A stretch of DNA of 64,000 nucleotides, taken from assembly GCA_020466095.1 (NCBI GenBank), contig CM035806.1, positions 124,051,407 to 124,115,406 on the forward strand, in the 5' to 3' direction. The translations under genes and the position numbers were made by a program. Within the stretch, counting starts at the first letter, position 1. Each line of letters begins with the position of its first letter. The stretch comes from Chlorops oryzae. Lineage: Eukaryota; Arthropoda; Insecta; Diptera; Chloropidae. The notes beneath the pieces are model-generated. The model saw only the letters and a list, made by a program, of their open reading frames with translations. It was not told where the DNA came from and searched no databases. Shown here one piece after another: positions 51,213-62,342 of the stretch.

Positions 51213-51717
51213 CCCCCATAATCTCTACTTCTACACTACTTCAAACGCGAGTAGAGATTTTTCAATCACAGCGCAATGTTAAAATCATATAGTATAATAG
51301 GGGACACTTACAACAACAACCGAATTCCGTGGTGAACTAGTGATGCTATAATTTTTGGAGTATTCACTCAATTTTGTAACTAAACATACTTGCGTGTACA
51401 TTTTTTTATGTTTTCTTTTTAATGTAAAACTTTTTAAGTTTTTTATGATAGTTTATGCAATTCTGTACCCTTTTCATTCAGAAGAGATCCAAAAATATAT
51501 AGTTTATGCAATCTATTTATCATGGTATGTAATAAGTACTTGAGCCACTAATTATGTATCGAGCAATTTTAGTTATGATATCACTGAATATTTCATATCA
51601 ACCACAGAAGTGGTGGAATTCAAACTTTTTGAGAATCGGTCATATTCGACGCATGAGTACTCTGCTTTAGCGTTCCCCAATAATATGAGCAAAATTTTAT
51701 CTAATTATTTTAATTGT

Positions 51718-51965
51718 ATTAGGTGTAGTAAAAAGAAAACCATTATTTTTGCATTAAATTGAGGGCTTTATTTAAGATAGTTAGAATGACCCGATTTAGG
51801 TCAAATATGCGCCGTTTTGTTCGATAACTTGTTGCCATTTTAAAGGTAATTTCATTATGCCTCTCTCATAGAAGCCCTCGTTCCTATTAACAAAAAATTG
51901 AGACAGTCGAATTTCAGAAGCCTCTCTTGAAGCGAATGTTTCAATATAAAAATAACATATTTTGC
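51718..51965 (-). pseudogene. Mariner transposase, C-terminal fragment with element 3' end
   Basis: The minus-strand frame ends GFYERGIMKLPLKWQQVIEQ...YLT, the characteristic C-terminus of mariner transposases (irritans/mellifera-like style), followed by a short AT-rich 3' region to a TTAGGTGTAGTAAAAAGAAA end at 51718. Only about the last 50 residues are recognisable; the catalytic DDD residues lie upstream and are absent. The upstream frame to 52008 is not transposase-like. A dead 3' remnant. Confidence 0.7.
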
Positions 51966-53250
51966 TGAAAAATAAAATGAGTTTATATGAAAAACCATTG
52001 ATTAACACTTATATATATCTGATTTTTAACAAAAATGTTAGTTCATGTTACAAGATTATAAAATATTTGTTAGACCGGAACCGGAATTTTCAGGGGCCGT
52101 GCTACGTTTTTGATTTTTCCATAAGAATGCACACTGAGCGAACGTTACCATGATTTTTTTAAAAGGGCGCATTGTTATTCACAGTCCTTTTGATTTTCGA
52201 GCAGAACGAAAATTTCAAAAGAAAAATTGTTGAGTCAACAACATTTTGGGTTGATTTGAAAGGAAATATGTTTAATTACATTTCTTTTCGTTCGGTATAA
52301 TTCTCATTTGTTTTATAGAATAGGACATATAAGATATGTATTCATCTTAGAACTTTTTAAGCATTGCGAAAGCAGTCACGACAACGGAGTGACTAAGTCG
52401 GATGAAGTTCATCCGATGGCTATTTTTTGGGGTTATGTTCAGCAGAGGGCTCTGTGGGCATTTGCTTTGAACTTTGAATGAATTTGTTATGACATTTCTT
52501 CTTGTATAGATATTTAAAAAATTTTTTTCTTATTTTAAAAATTATCTTGTTATTTCAATTATGTCCGTGGTTAGTTCAACAATTTACATTTAAATCCATT
52601 TTTGAAAATTATCATGCCAATTCGACCTGAAATATGGTTGATTCAAAAGGAAAATCTTTATTTTTTTCAACAAGAGAAATTGTTAAATTAAAAATATTCC
52701 TTGTTGAAGCCGTTTTGTATGTTTTTCCTTTTGATTGAACCAGTTTTCTGGTTGATTTTTTTCTCAGTGCATGCACAGGGGGCCTACTTCAATTCAACAC
52801 ACACGTTTTTTGCCAAGTGCCATCTATAGTACTATATGGTTAAAATCGTCAGTTGAATGCATTGTGGGGGAAATTAATGGCGAGTAGTACTGGGACATTT
52901 ACGAGTACTCTTAGACCATACCCTGCATGGCTGAATTTAGTTTTTTTTTAAAGCTATAAGTACCTATGTATGTATTAGTTTTAAGAACTTTGTTATGTTT
53001 GTTTTGTGATTACTTTTTTTGGTAGAATTTTAATAAACTTAAAAACTTTCTTCGGGCTGCGGCAGCACTGTTCATAACTCGGCACAGTGAAAACTTTGCG
53101 ATGCGGATAGTTCTATATATCGGTAAAATTTTATCTAAGGATACCTCCTTTATGCGGGCTCTTATGGCAAGCGAAATTCCGTCTGGAATTTTCTCCAGAA
53201 ATTTATGAGCAGGATTACTGTCCGCAAAATAGAGTCCTCACTGTAGTATT
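51966..53250. other. Non-coding repeat debris
   Basis: CACTGAGCGAACG near 52131 and TTTTTCTCAGTGCATGCA near 52760 may be eroded CACTGAGAAAA-type hAT ends. A CCCTGCAGTAAT-superfamily right end lies at 52800-52930 (GTCAGTTGAATGCATT...ACCATACCCTGCA). No gene seen. Confidence 0.4.
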
Positions 53251-53259
53251 TCAAGAGTT

Positions 53260-53540
53260 TATTGTCCGACCGAAGATGGATTTCTGACCGAAACCGAATG
53301 TTCGGCAGAGTTATAGACGTCGGCCGAAGACCGAATGCCGAACCCAAAAAATTTCACAAATTATCGATACAATTTTCCCTTCGCGCCTGATGTTTGTTAC
53401 AATTGTTATCGTAACTATTTTACTCCCATTAAAATGCAATACCATTCGGCTAAAATAATCGGCTTTTTTCAGCCGAAGCCGAAGATTAAAAATTGGCCGA
53501 ACACGCCGAATACCGAAGCCGAACATTCGGTCGGACACTA
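53260..53540. mobile_element. 281-bp hAT MITE (TAGTGTCCGACCGAA ends), perfect 8-bp duplication
   Basis: TATTGTCCGACCGAA at the left; TTCGGTCGGACACTA at the right. CAAGAGTT flanks both sides (53252-53259, 53541-53548). Internal degenerate CCGAA/TTCGG repeats (GCCGAAGACCGAATGCCGAA). Same family as 54735-58077. Overlapping frames are shadows. Confidence 0.9.
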
Positions 53541-53869
53541 CAAGAGTTTAATCTCCTAAGGAGAAGCTTCACCGCTTTGAACAGTCACCTTCAGCCTTGG
53601 GATTTTTGACTTGAATTAATTCTGGAAGTTTAAAGAGTCTCCTTTTGGGTGGGGGTTTTGTCATACCGGCTACTCGAATCGGTACGGGTTACAGAAATTC
53701 AAATTAGCTACATTTGACTGTAACTATAAAAGTCAACACTGAATATCCAGAATGCATGCTCAAAGATAAACGAAATGAAATTTCTTCGCTATTATCTCAT
53801 TGGGATCCGTCATACTCATAGCAGTCACAGCATAACGGGGGTAAATGGAGGATAAGAAGATTAACGTAC

Positions 53870-54220
53870 ATAGATATCTCAATATAAATTGCCTCGTCTT
53901 GCTGGGCGTTGTAAAAATAAAAGATAAAACATTAATAGTCGCAGCAAAACAACTACAACTACACCATAAATAACAACAAAATTATCAAGCATGAAGTGCG
54001 TTCGATGCATCGCTTCGCCGCCTGCTCATTTGCCCGTCGAGAGCGCGAGCAACTCTACACAATCCGGCCGAATGAGACAGCGGCTCGGGGTTCAAGGTAG
54101 TTCAAAACGATCAATATTTTCAATTCATTTTCATTTAAAAACAGTAAAAATGCAGCAAAGTGCACACGCACACACGCATGCAGACACACACACTTCACTG
54201 AGTCATGCGTTTTGTCACTT
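53870..54220 (+). other. Small GC-rich island with an unassigned frame
   Basis: 53990-54245 opens with ATG and reads MKCVRCIASPPAHLPVESAS in a locally GC-rich stretch, preceded by ACAACTACAACTACACC. No domain is recognised and no splice partner is obvious. It could be a 5' UTR or promoter of an unannotated transcript. CACACGCA repeats follow. Confidence 0.25.
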
Positions 54221-54223
54221 GTC

Positions 54224-54728
54224 ACCCTGCAGGAAGTACGAGTAGTTAAGCACTAGAGTTTTACTAGTGCTTATTCCACCAGTACTGGTTCTTCTTTATA
54301 CCCCTGCTTATGTATTACTCTGTAGAAAATTAACATTGCGTGTGGGATAAAAATCACCACTTGCTCACTTGAACTAACGCTTTACTTGTGCTTTGGGAAC
54401 TAATAAGGTATTTTGGGTATAGTAAAACACTAGTTATTTTTGAAAGATTATTCACCATAATTTGTGGTTTTTTGTTTGTTTCTTTTTTCAATAAAAAGCT
54501 TAATCTATTTAATTTTTAAGGGTAGATTTCATTTTTGATTTCGCTGTATCAACGCTTTTTGCAATACAAATATCATGGCGACTTTTTTTTACTGATACGA
54601 CAAACAATTTTTTCATACAATACAAGTCAGAGCTCTATACGGAACGCTACCCCCGTTTGCACTAGTTCTTTAGTTCTGGTGAAAGTACTAGTTGCCTCGA
54701 GGCAATTACCCCACGGTTACTGGAGGGT
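54224..54728. mobile_element. CTAGTACT-rich MITE, copy 3
   Basis: ACCCTGCAGGAAGTACG at the left; CGGTTACTGGAGGGT at the right. Body with CCACCAGTACTGGTTCTTC and CTTTAGTTCTGGTGAAAGTAC as in 24682-25141. Its right tip abuts the duplication of the next element. Confidence 0.65.
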
Positions 54729-54935
54729 TTTTACTAGAATCCGACCGAACCTTCGGTTTTGGTTTCGGTTCGGCCACCGAATCGTCCTAAATTTTCAGTT
54801 TCGGTTTCGGTTCGGTTTTAGCTCGGAAAAGGCCGAAACCGAAACCGAAACTTTCAAACATATTTTAGTATGTTGAAAAAGAAAAATTTTCACATTTTAC
54901 TGTTATGGAGTGGCTCTGGGGTAGCGTAGGAGGAT

Positions 54936-55321
54936 CAGTGCCGGATTAAGGCAGGGCTAGCTGGGGCTATAGCCCCGGGCCCCAACTGGTAACGGGCCCC
55001 GAGCGTTCAAATAAAATATGATCAAAATATTTCCAAAAAATTTTTTCCCGTAAAATCGCTTTAAAATAAAAAATTTTATGAAATAAAAAATTAAATTATA
55101 TGATATCTTAATAAAATTTTTGACTCTTACCACTTTCAAAATCAAGGGCTCATATATAAATTGTTTCCTTTGTGGTTCATTCTTTTGAAAGAATTTATAT
55201 TGTTCTAATAAAAATTGACTTTAGCAGCTATTCCTTATTTCAAAAAACTGCACCAAATATAGCATCAGGGGCCCCATCACTATATAAGCCCCGGGCCCCA
55301 TGACACCCTAATCCGCCGCTG
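54936..55321. mobile_element. hAT MITE (CAGTGCCGGATTAAG ends) inside a tRNA-like sequence
   Basis: CAGTGCCGGATTAAGG at the left and CCTAATCCGCCGCTG at the right; internal GCCCCGGGCCCC blocks are inverted. Flanks TAGGAGGAT and TAGGAGAT suggest an 8-bp duplication with one slip. It separates GGGGTAGCG (54920) from a GGATCGATTTTCGACCCAGGC T-arm-like segment (55361-55381). Confidence 0.7.
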
Positions 55322-55385
55322 TAGGAGATGCGTGCTATGCTGTTGATCCCAGGGTCCGAGGATCGATTTTCGACCCAGGCGAAAC

Positions 55386-56795
55386 AGAGTGTAACGGTCC
55401 AAGCCTAGCACTTGTTTTTCAAAAACTCCACTGCAACATACATACATACATACTGTTATGGAAATACCAAAACACTTGAAACAAAACTTTGTACAACTAC
55501 TTAAAGTGAAAAAGCCTTAATTTTAACAATGTGATTTCGGACTTTTTGTTTTTTTTTTTTACACATAATACTGTTATGTTTTTTTTTACATTAGTAATGT
55601 ATATGCCTCGGAATTTGAATATGTAAAAAAATGAAGAAAAAAAAAATTCAAAAATATAAGTATTCAGAAAATATTCAAAAAAAATTTAAAAAAAAATGCA
55701 AAAAATTCAAAATATTCGAAAAATTCCCAGTCAAAAACTCCAAATTATTTCGATTTAGTATGCCTATTAAAATGTTGAATTATCAAATTAACAAAAACTT
55801 CAGTGAATAAAATATTCAAAAAGCAAAGTTAATTGCAAGAAAGTTCAAAAAAATTCAAAATATTCAAAATCCGAGCTCTAGTAATGTATATAAGGTGGTT
55901 CAGCCAATTAAGGCCAACGCCTTTATAAGGCCCGATTTTCAGAAAACATATTTCTAGCACTCCCAGCATAATGGTTTTTGGCATGTTCTAAAGGGCTTAT
56001 ATTTACTTCACGAAGCAAAAAAAAAAATTGCTTCGATTGCGTAGCTGAGTGAATAGTTATCGTCCAACAAAGTCGGAAGAAGTGAAAACAACGTGTTTGA
56101 TCTAATTTTGCGTGAGAAGAAGAGCAATATTTTTCTAAAAGTTGTTGATAATTTTGTAAAGCCTTGATGCTCATACCAAAAGTCGGACTTCATTAATATT
56201 AAAAAGGATGGAAACAACCCCTGGCATTGCTGTATTCCGAATAAAACGTAAAGTTATATGGAGTGGTTTTAATAAGGCCCACAATAGTCACCTTGCAACT
56301 GATTCTTTAAAAAAAATTTTTTTGGAGGCCCTAAATGGACCTTAATATACCAAGCAGTTAAAAACAATGAGAAAGAAAGCCTTTTACTGCAATGGACAGC
56401 AAGTTAACAAAATTATTATCGATAAAACATTGTACCTGCATTTGAATATACCACGTTGAGTTTTAATAATATTATTTTATATAAGAAGAGCTGTGCAGAG
56501 TATTTATTTTAATTTGTGATCTCAAACAACATTTACAATGAAATCAGATTGGGCCTTATTTAGACATGGGGTTCCTAATATGGCAAAAAAAGGACAATTT
56601 CTAAAATGTCTCAAATGAAATGAAACTTTTAAACACTTTTTTTTACATTTTCGGATAGAGAAAAGGTTAAAAGGGATTAAGATCCAAACTCTCTCTAAGT
56701 TCACACAATTTTCGCCAGTGTGGCAAAAACCGTTAGCATGGCCTTATTTGGGTATGTTACTTATTTTAAATTCATATTCAAGCAAACAATTAAAT
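55386..56795. other. Interior of the 3.3-kb hAT-type element
   Basis: AT-rich, with AAAATTCAAAA runs at 55640-55730. Small frames on minus (55923-56217, 56522-56704) show no transposase motif. GGCCTTAT/ATAAGGCC words recur (55929, 56270, 56550, 56741), hinting at a further, undefined repeat. Confidence 0.45.
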
Positions 56796-56797
56796 TA

Positions 56798-57956
56798 CAG
56801 TGGAAATCGTTTATAGCAGGTCCGGCTATAACAGACTATCGTATACAACAGACAAAACCTCTGGTCCCTCCAAGTGTAATGGGAATAATACATAGGAATT
56901 CGAATTTAACGGACATCGCTTGTAGTAGACATATCGCTTATAAAATACACGTTTGGAAGTCCCCACGGCTCGATATATCGTTGGTAACAGACAGTTGACT
57001 GATTCCTTTGCTTACTCTTTTTTGTCCACCAAAAATGCTTCTCGGGCAGCGTTGCCGCAGCCCCAAGAAATTTTTTACCAAATCTTGTCAACAAAATCTA
57101 CCAAAATTCTACCAAAACAGTTGTTTGAAGTAAATGGTCTATCACTTGACTTTGAATGCAGCAATTCTGCTGCCAGCATAACATTGTTTAGGGCTGGAAA
57201 TGCTAATTTATATCTCTGTTTTGTTTTGATAAAAGCTAGCTGGGAAAACTTACTTAATTTGAAGCAAAGTATGAAATTGTCATCTCATTCATTCATGGTA
57301 CGCATTAACTTCTGAGCGACCGAAACACATATCGCACACTAATCACTAAACCCGCACAATTCAAAATTTTTTCAATCAATTATTTCATGTTCGCCAACAT
57401 TTTACTGCAGGAGAAGATGCACTTGAAAAATTCATATTGATATTTATTGATTCTGCAGTTAATTAAGAATAATACAAAATAAAGAAAAGAAATTGATTTT
57501 ACAGGCGTCGAGAGTTATAGGCTGTTTGCCCGAGAAATTCAAAATTGTGAGTTGTGCCGATTTAGTGATTTGTGTGCGATATATAAAATAAATGTCGCTT
57601 TTCCACCCAAAAGTCAAGAGATTTGCCACCTTTTCCGTTGTGTTTATCTTCGAAGTTTCCAAATTATTTCAATTCGATGAAGAGGAAATGATGCAAATCT
57701 ACCAAGTCTCACGCAAAACTACCAATCTACCAAAATTAAAATTATTTATAAATTTTTACCAAAATTGGTAGAATTCTACCAAAACGGCAACACTGTTCTC
57801 GGGCATTACTGTAAATAATAGAATGTCTGCTATAGATCATAAATGTATCTTATATAGCAGACTGTCTTCTATATGCGATATATTTCTATAACAGATATCG
57901 TATACAACAGACAGATTTTCCGGTCCCTTTAAGTCTGTTATAAATGGTTTTGACTG
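56798..57956. mobile_element. pogo-like TIR element with TA duplication
   Basis: CAGTGGAAATCGTTTATAGC at the left and ATAAATGGTTTTGACTG at the right, TA on both sides (56796-56797, 57957-57958). Long subterminal inversions containing ACAACAGAC and GGTCC. About 410 bp without its own insertion. No transposase. Confidence 0.75.
57047..57795. mobile_element. 749-bp hAT element (CAGYGTTGCCG ends) nested in the pogo-like element
   Basis: CAGCGTTGCCGC at the left; ACGGCAACACTG at the right. TTCTCGGG on both sides (57039-57046, 57796-57803) is a perfect 8-bp duplication. Subterminal CTACCAAAATT repeats are inverted. The frames of 62-120 codons crossing it do not resemble a transposase. Confidence 0.9.
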
Positions 57957-58544
57957 TAGTTTTGTTTCTCAGATTTGAAAAGTTTCGGTTTCGGTTCGGC
58001 TACCGAATCTTTAAAAAAACCGAATATTCGGTTTCGGTTCGGTTTCGGTTGAAAATTTTGTCTTCGGTCGGACTCTAGTTTTTACACTTTTATTCGCGTT
58101 TGCGTTCGTGTTCGCTGTGAATTATGTGATCACTTACTCTCTGGCTCTACGCAATTTGCGACTCTTTTCGGACTACAGTTAGCGCTCGATGACGATGACG
58201 ATTACGATGATAATGACAATGACAATTATAGCTGGAGAAAAAATCGATGCACCATCAATAAGAGAGTTGAATGTATGTAAGAGTAAATTATGTGGGGACT
58301 AGTTGTGATCTTTTTGAGGTGCACTATAGGTGAGTATAGGGTAAGTCTCAATTACTGCAGGGGTGCTACACTCACACATGATAATGATTTTAATCAACAG
58401 AGTGTGACAGCTGGTACACGTATACAAGATATACAAGTATAAATCTATATTCGTCCATTTACGTTTGACCGAGAGAATACGCGTATCGATACGGGTTTTA
58501 AACTACGTTAATACGTGTATTTTTTTTTGCTGGGCAATTGTCGG

Positions 58545-58870
58545 AAATATCGATTGTTGAAACAATCGATTGTTGAACCGATCAATTGTTGAAACTATCG
58601 ATTACGTAACCTATCGATTATATTGAACATCGATTATTGAACCTATCTATTGTTGAAACTATCAATTGTTGAACCTATCGGTTATTGAACCTATCGATTA
58701 ATGTAACAAAATATTATTGAACCTATCGATTATTGAAACAATCTAGTATTGAACCTATTGAATATTGAAAATATCAATTGTTCAATTGAACCTATCGCTT
58801 ATTAAAACAATCGATTGAGAAATCTATCGACTATAAAAACCATCGATTATTCAAATATCGATATCTCCCC
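58545..58870. repeat. Degenerate TATCGATTATTGAACC minisatellite
   Basis: About 17-19 tandem units of 16-19 bp: AACCTATCGATTATTG alternates with AAACAATCGATTGTTG. Variants preserve the ATCGAT core most often. TATCGATA is the known DRE bound by DREF, and CGATA is the BEAF-32 core; most units are one base off the full DRE. Confidence 0.85.
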
Positions 58871-59239
58871 AGCTCTATCAAGCCAATATATAAGACAAAC
58901 TTACACACCTCCTTGCTTCATCACCTTCAGAAATTCTGCGAGTCTTCAGTGTCCCATTTTACAACCAAAATGAAAATTATAGGCGTCATGCTAAACTGCG
59001 TATACTATGGTTACAAAGTATGGAAAATTAACTAATAAAGGCTTTTGAATATAACCACGTGATATAAATTGAGGAGGGATACTAATGCACAATATTTTAA
59101 TAAATTATTTTTGAATCAACATAAGTTTTTAAATTTAAAACTTTCAAATGATGAATATTTCAATTTCAAATAGCTCAAACATGCTTGATTGAAATCACTT
59201 ACAATTTTACATGCAAATTAGTTCAAATTTTAAAATATA

Positions 59240-59320
59240 TCTTTCGATAGTACTATCGATATTTCAAACTATCGACTATCGAGACTATCGATGTTGGCAA
59301 CTATCGATAGTTCTCTGCTG
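59240..59320. repeat. Short CTATCGATAGT cluster
   Basis: Several ACTATCGA/TCGATAGT words within 80 bp, two containing the full TATCGATA (59267-ish and 59306-ish). A probable remnant of an inverted repeat rather than the same array as 58545-58870. Confidence 0.6.
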
Positions 59321-60055
59321 TGGCTGTCAGATACACCGATTTTCGGTAGATTTTGCTGAAAGAATTTTTGGTTGATGGCAAGGCAGGGGTGACGGAAGGG
59401 AACGAGTGCAAATCGTTTGTGCCAACGATTTTTTTTACGATTTTTAACATTTATTTTTACAGAGAACCGCTAAGCTATAGATTTAGTTCGGTTAGAAATG
59501 AAAAACTCCATATAAAAAAAGCCTCCGAAATTTCGAATAGAAACCAACAGAAATTTATCCAGCTGAGGTAAAAAAGTACCAATGGGAAAAGGTAAGCAAA
59601 GTAAGTTAAACATTCAACATAACTACCAATGAAATTTTGTACAGCTAATATCGTGCATTACCATTGTAATTGAAACTGTAAGCTCATGTAAATTTGGTTT
59701 TTGTTGGTAGAAAATATAACAAAAATCTTTTACTCCTTGCAGTTCCGATAACCTGGTAATGCATAGTTCCACTTCTTTGAGTTTATAAATGAATCGTTAA
59801 ATTACAAAATTCATGTATTACGTATTTTCCCGTTGGGGTATTCACTTCTTTTGATACTTTTTTCTTTGAAAAAACTTGATATGACAACCTAGGTTAGGTT
59901 CAGAAATACTTTTTTTCAATTAATTTGTGAAGCTGACAGGTAAGTGGATATATTATATACTTGATATATACGTAAATTGATTATAATTGAAATTATAAGT
60001 AATTTGCAGAAACTCAGAAGCGGCATCTCTTGCTTGTGTGAAAAAATATGATACT
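59321..60055. other. Non-coding sequence
   Basis: The 72-codon frame at 59353-59571 is unrecognised. TACCAATG, GCATTAC and CCGTTGGG words at 59575-59840 resemble the GCATTAC-rich MITE debris at 50280-50475. No gene supported. Confidence 0.4.
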
Positions 60056-60057
60056 TT

Positions 60058-61491
60058 TTATACCCAGCGTAAGCAGGGTATATTAGTTTTGTTGGAATCT
60101 TGTAACAGCCAGAACTAATGGGCTTTTCAGAATAGAAAATAATAGCAGTATTAAGCGCACTAAATGCAGTTGTCAAAAATACCCTTTCAGACTACACCTA
60201 TTTGCATTTAGCACCATTCTGCATTTAAGTCAACTGTTTCGTTTGTTGAATAAGGCGGCCAACCGTCCCGCATACGCGGAACCGTCCCGTAAAGATAGTT
60301 GTTATTCCGTATTGCAATATCAAATAAAATATAGATTACCCATTATATATATATATCATATTTCATACAAGCTCCTACGCCTTTTACTTCGGAAGTTACG
60401 AAGAATCTCCATTTGTGGGCGTGACCGTAGGCGGGCCACATAAATTTTTTTCCTACACCTTTCATTCGCCTTGGTCAACCTATGTTGCGAATTTCAAGCT
60501 CCTACGCCTTTTACTTCGGAAGTTACGAAAAATCTACATTTGTGGGCGTGGCAGTAGGCGGGCCACATAAATTTTTTTCCTACACCTTTCATTCGCCTTG
60601 GTCAACCTATGTTGCGAATTTCAAGCTCCTACGCCTTTTTCTTCGGAAGTTACGAAAAATATTTATTTTTGGGCGTGGCAGTGGGCGGGCCACATAAATT
60701 TTTTTCCTACACCTTTCATTCGCCTTGGTCAACCTATGTTGCGAATTTCAAGCTCCTACGCCTTTTACTTCGGAAGTTACGAAAAATCTACATTTATGGG
60801 CGTGGCAGTAAGCGGGCCACATAAATTTTTTTCCTACACCTTTCATTCGCCTTGGTCAACCTATGTTGCGAATTTCAAGCTCCTACGCCTTTTTCTTCGG
60901 AAGTTACGAAAAATATTTATTTTTGGGCGTGGCAGTGGGCGGGCCACATAAATTTTTTTCCTACACCTTTCATTCGCCTTGGTCAACCTATGTTGCGAAT
61001 TTGAAGCTTCTACGCCTTTTACTTCACAAGTTACGATAAACCCTTTTTTGTGGGCTTATTTGTGGGCGTGGCTCGAGGAGGACGGCGTCCATTTTTTTCA
61101 GGATATGTCCCTTTTTGTAGTTTACCAGTACACCAAATATCAATGAAATGTGTTGAGTGGTTCGCAAGTTACAAGCATTTTACTGAAAACACATTAAATT
61201 CATTTGTGGGCGTGGCAGTGGGCGGGTGTCTCCCATTTTTACTTAGGATCATACTCAAATCCCTAATATACCTGTGTGCCAAATTTCGCCTTGATTGGTC
61301 CAGCCGTTTTGGAAGAGATCCGAAAACAGACGGATGGACAGACGGACATGTCGAAGTCGATTCAGTTTTTGATCCTGATCAAGAATATATATAATATATA
61401 TATATAGATATGTCTATATCTACGGAGCTTAGTTCTGGCTGTTACAAGATTTGCACAAAACTAATATACCCCGCTTACGCTGGGTATAAAA
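60058..61491. mobile_element. 1.4-kb TIR element (TATACCCAGCGTAAGC ends) enclosing a tandem array
   Basis: TATACCCAGCGTAAGCAGGG at the left and CCCGCTTACGCTGGGTATA at the right; the inversion continues for about 60 bp through TATTAGTTTTGT and TTGTAACAGCCAGAACTAA. Contains GTGGGCGTGGC motifs, an ACAGACGG tandem (61327-61350), a probable small insertion near 60125-60250 and the 127-bp array. All frames within are repeat artefacts. Confidence 0.85.
60358..61040. repeat. 127-bp tandem array, about five units, two alternating subtypes
   Basis: TATGTTGCGAATTTCAAGCT recurs at 60481, 60608, 60735, 60862 and 60989, i.e. every 127 bp. Units starting 60481 and 60735 carry TTTTACTTCGG and ATCTACATTT; units starting 60608 and 60862 carry TTTTTCTTCGG and ATATTTATTTTTGG. 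The order A-B-A-B implies amplification of a 254-bp dimer. Each unit contains GGGCGTGGC and GGGCCACAT. Confidence 0.9.
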
Positions 61492-61909
61492 ATGGTCTAA
61501 AATTTAGACTCTAAATGTACCTTGTAAGTAAAAAAAAAAAAGAGCCAAAAAATTACGCACATACTTTTCCAACACTGGTACCCGTTCAATTATTTCAAGT
61601 GAAACTGTCAGTGGTAGAGAGCCGAAGTGTTTCGACGCGAATGTGCAGATGAAGGTAGAGATGTACGTACATAGGTTGGTAGTAAGGTAGGTAAGTATAT
61701 ATGTAGGTGTTTAATTAATGAAGAACAGAATAATTCAAATGCCGTGAATAGATGCGCGGCAGACAATAGTGAAATAGCAAATAAATTAGTCTGAGCACAA
61801 GTGCGTACGTTTGTGTGAGTGTGTGTTTTAGAGAGTGAATGTGCATATTCTTGTGTGTTTGTGTTTGTGTTTGTAAAATCGAAGAAAAGGCGCATTTCAA
61901 TGCAAGCAC

Positions 61910-62342
61910 CCCAGCCGGACTTTTTCGCATAAAGGAAAAATTCATTAATGTTTTCACCGATGATGTCAAGGGGAAAGTTAGAGTACTTCTAAATTCTAAT
62001 GACATTGTCATCGAAAAAAGTGTTATTCATGTTCCAATACATCATCGAAAGTGTATTCGAATTCCCATGACAAAAAAGAAAACAAAAAATAAAAGAACAA
62101 AAACAAAACACAAAACCGTGTTTCATTTTCATTTCGTATCACTCCCGAACGATGACATTTTCTTGCGAAACAGGAGGTATCCACTCCAATCTCGATGACC
62201 AACTGGGGACATGTCCTCTCATGACGGCCAATGCCGCTTGTGTGTAAATTTCATTAGAAAGTTGGTGTAGAAACAGGAGGAGTCGCGGCTCTTATGTCAT
62301 GCTGAAATCATTGATGGTTTCACCGGGACTTTTCCTGCTGGG
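61910..62342. mobile_element. CCCAGC-ended element, diverged, without tRNA-like core
   Basis: CCCAGCCGGACTTTTTCGC at the left; GGGACTTTTCCTGCTGGG at the right. Shares ACCGATGATGTCAAGGGGAA, ACATTGTCATCG and ACGATGACATTTTC-like words with the 547-bp family but has no box A/B pair. The 119-codon frame at 61839-62198 is a shadow. Confidence 0.6.

Larger units (their letters stand above)
54735..58077. mobile_element. 3.3-kb hAT-type element, host of nested elements
   Basis: TAGAATCCGACCGAA at the left and TTCGGTCGGACTCTA at the right with GTTTTTAC on both sides (54727-54734, 58078-58085), a perfect 8-bp duplication. Subterminal GGTTTCGGTTCGG arrays at both ends are inverted. Most of its length is explained by later insertions (54936-55321; 56798-57956). 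No transposase is recognised in the residual 55386-56790. Confidence 0.85.

Noticed and set aside
51796..52008. Full 70-codon frame as a transposase
   Set aside because: Only the last about 50 residues resemble mariner; the N-terminal part is flanking sequence.
56953..57315. 120-codon frame across a pogo-like/hAT junction
   Set aside because: It crosses the hAT target-site duplication, so it is an accidental fusion of two repeats.
60243..60951. Overlapping frames of 66-117 codons with repeated peptide blocks
   Set aside because: The tandem unit is 127 bp, not a multiple of three, so the frame changes each unit; peptide repetition mirrors DNA repetition.
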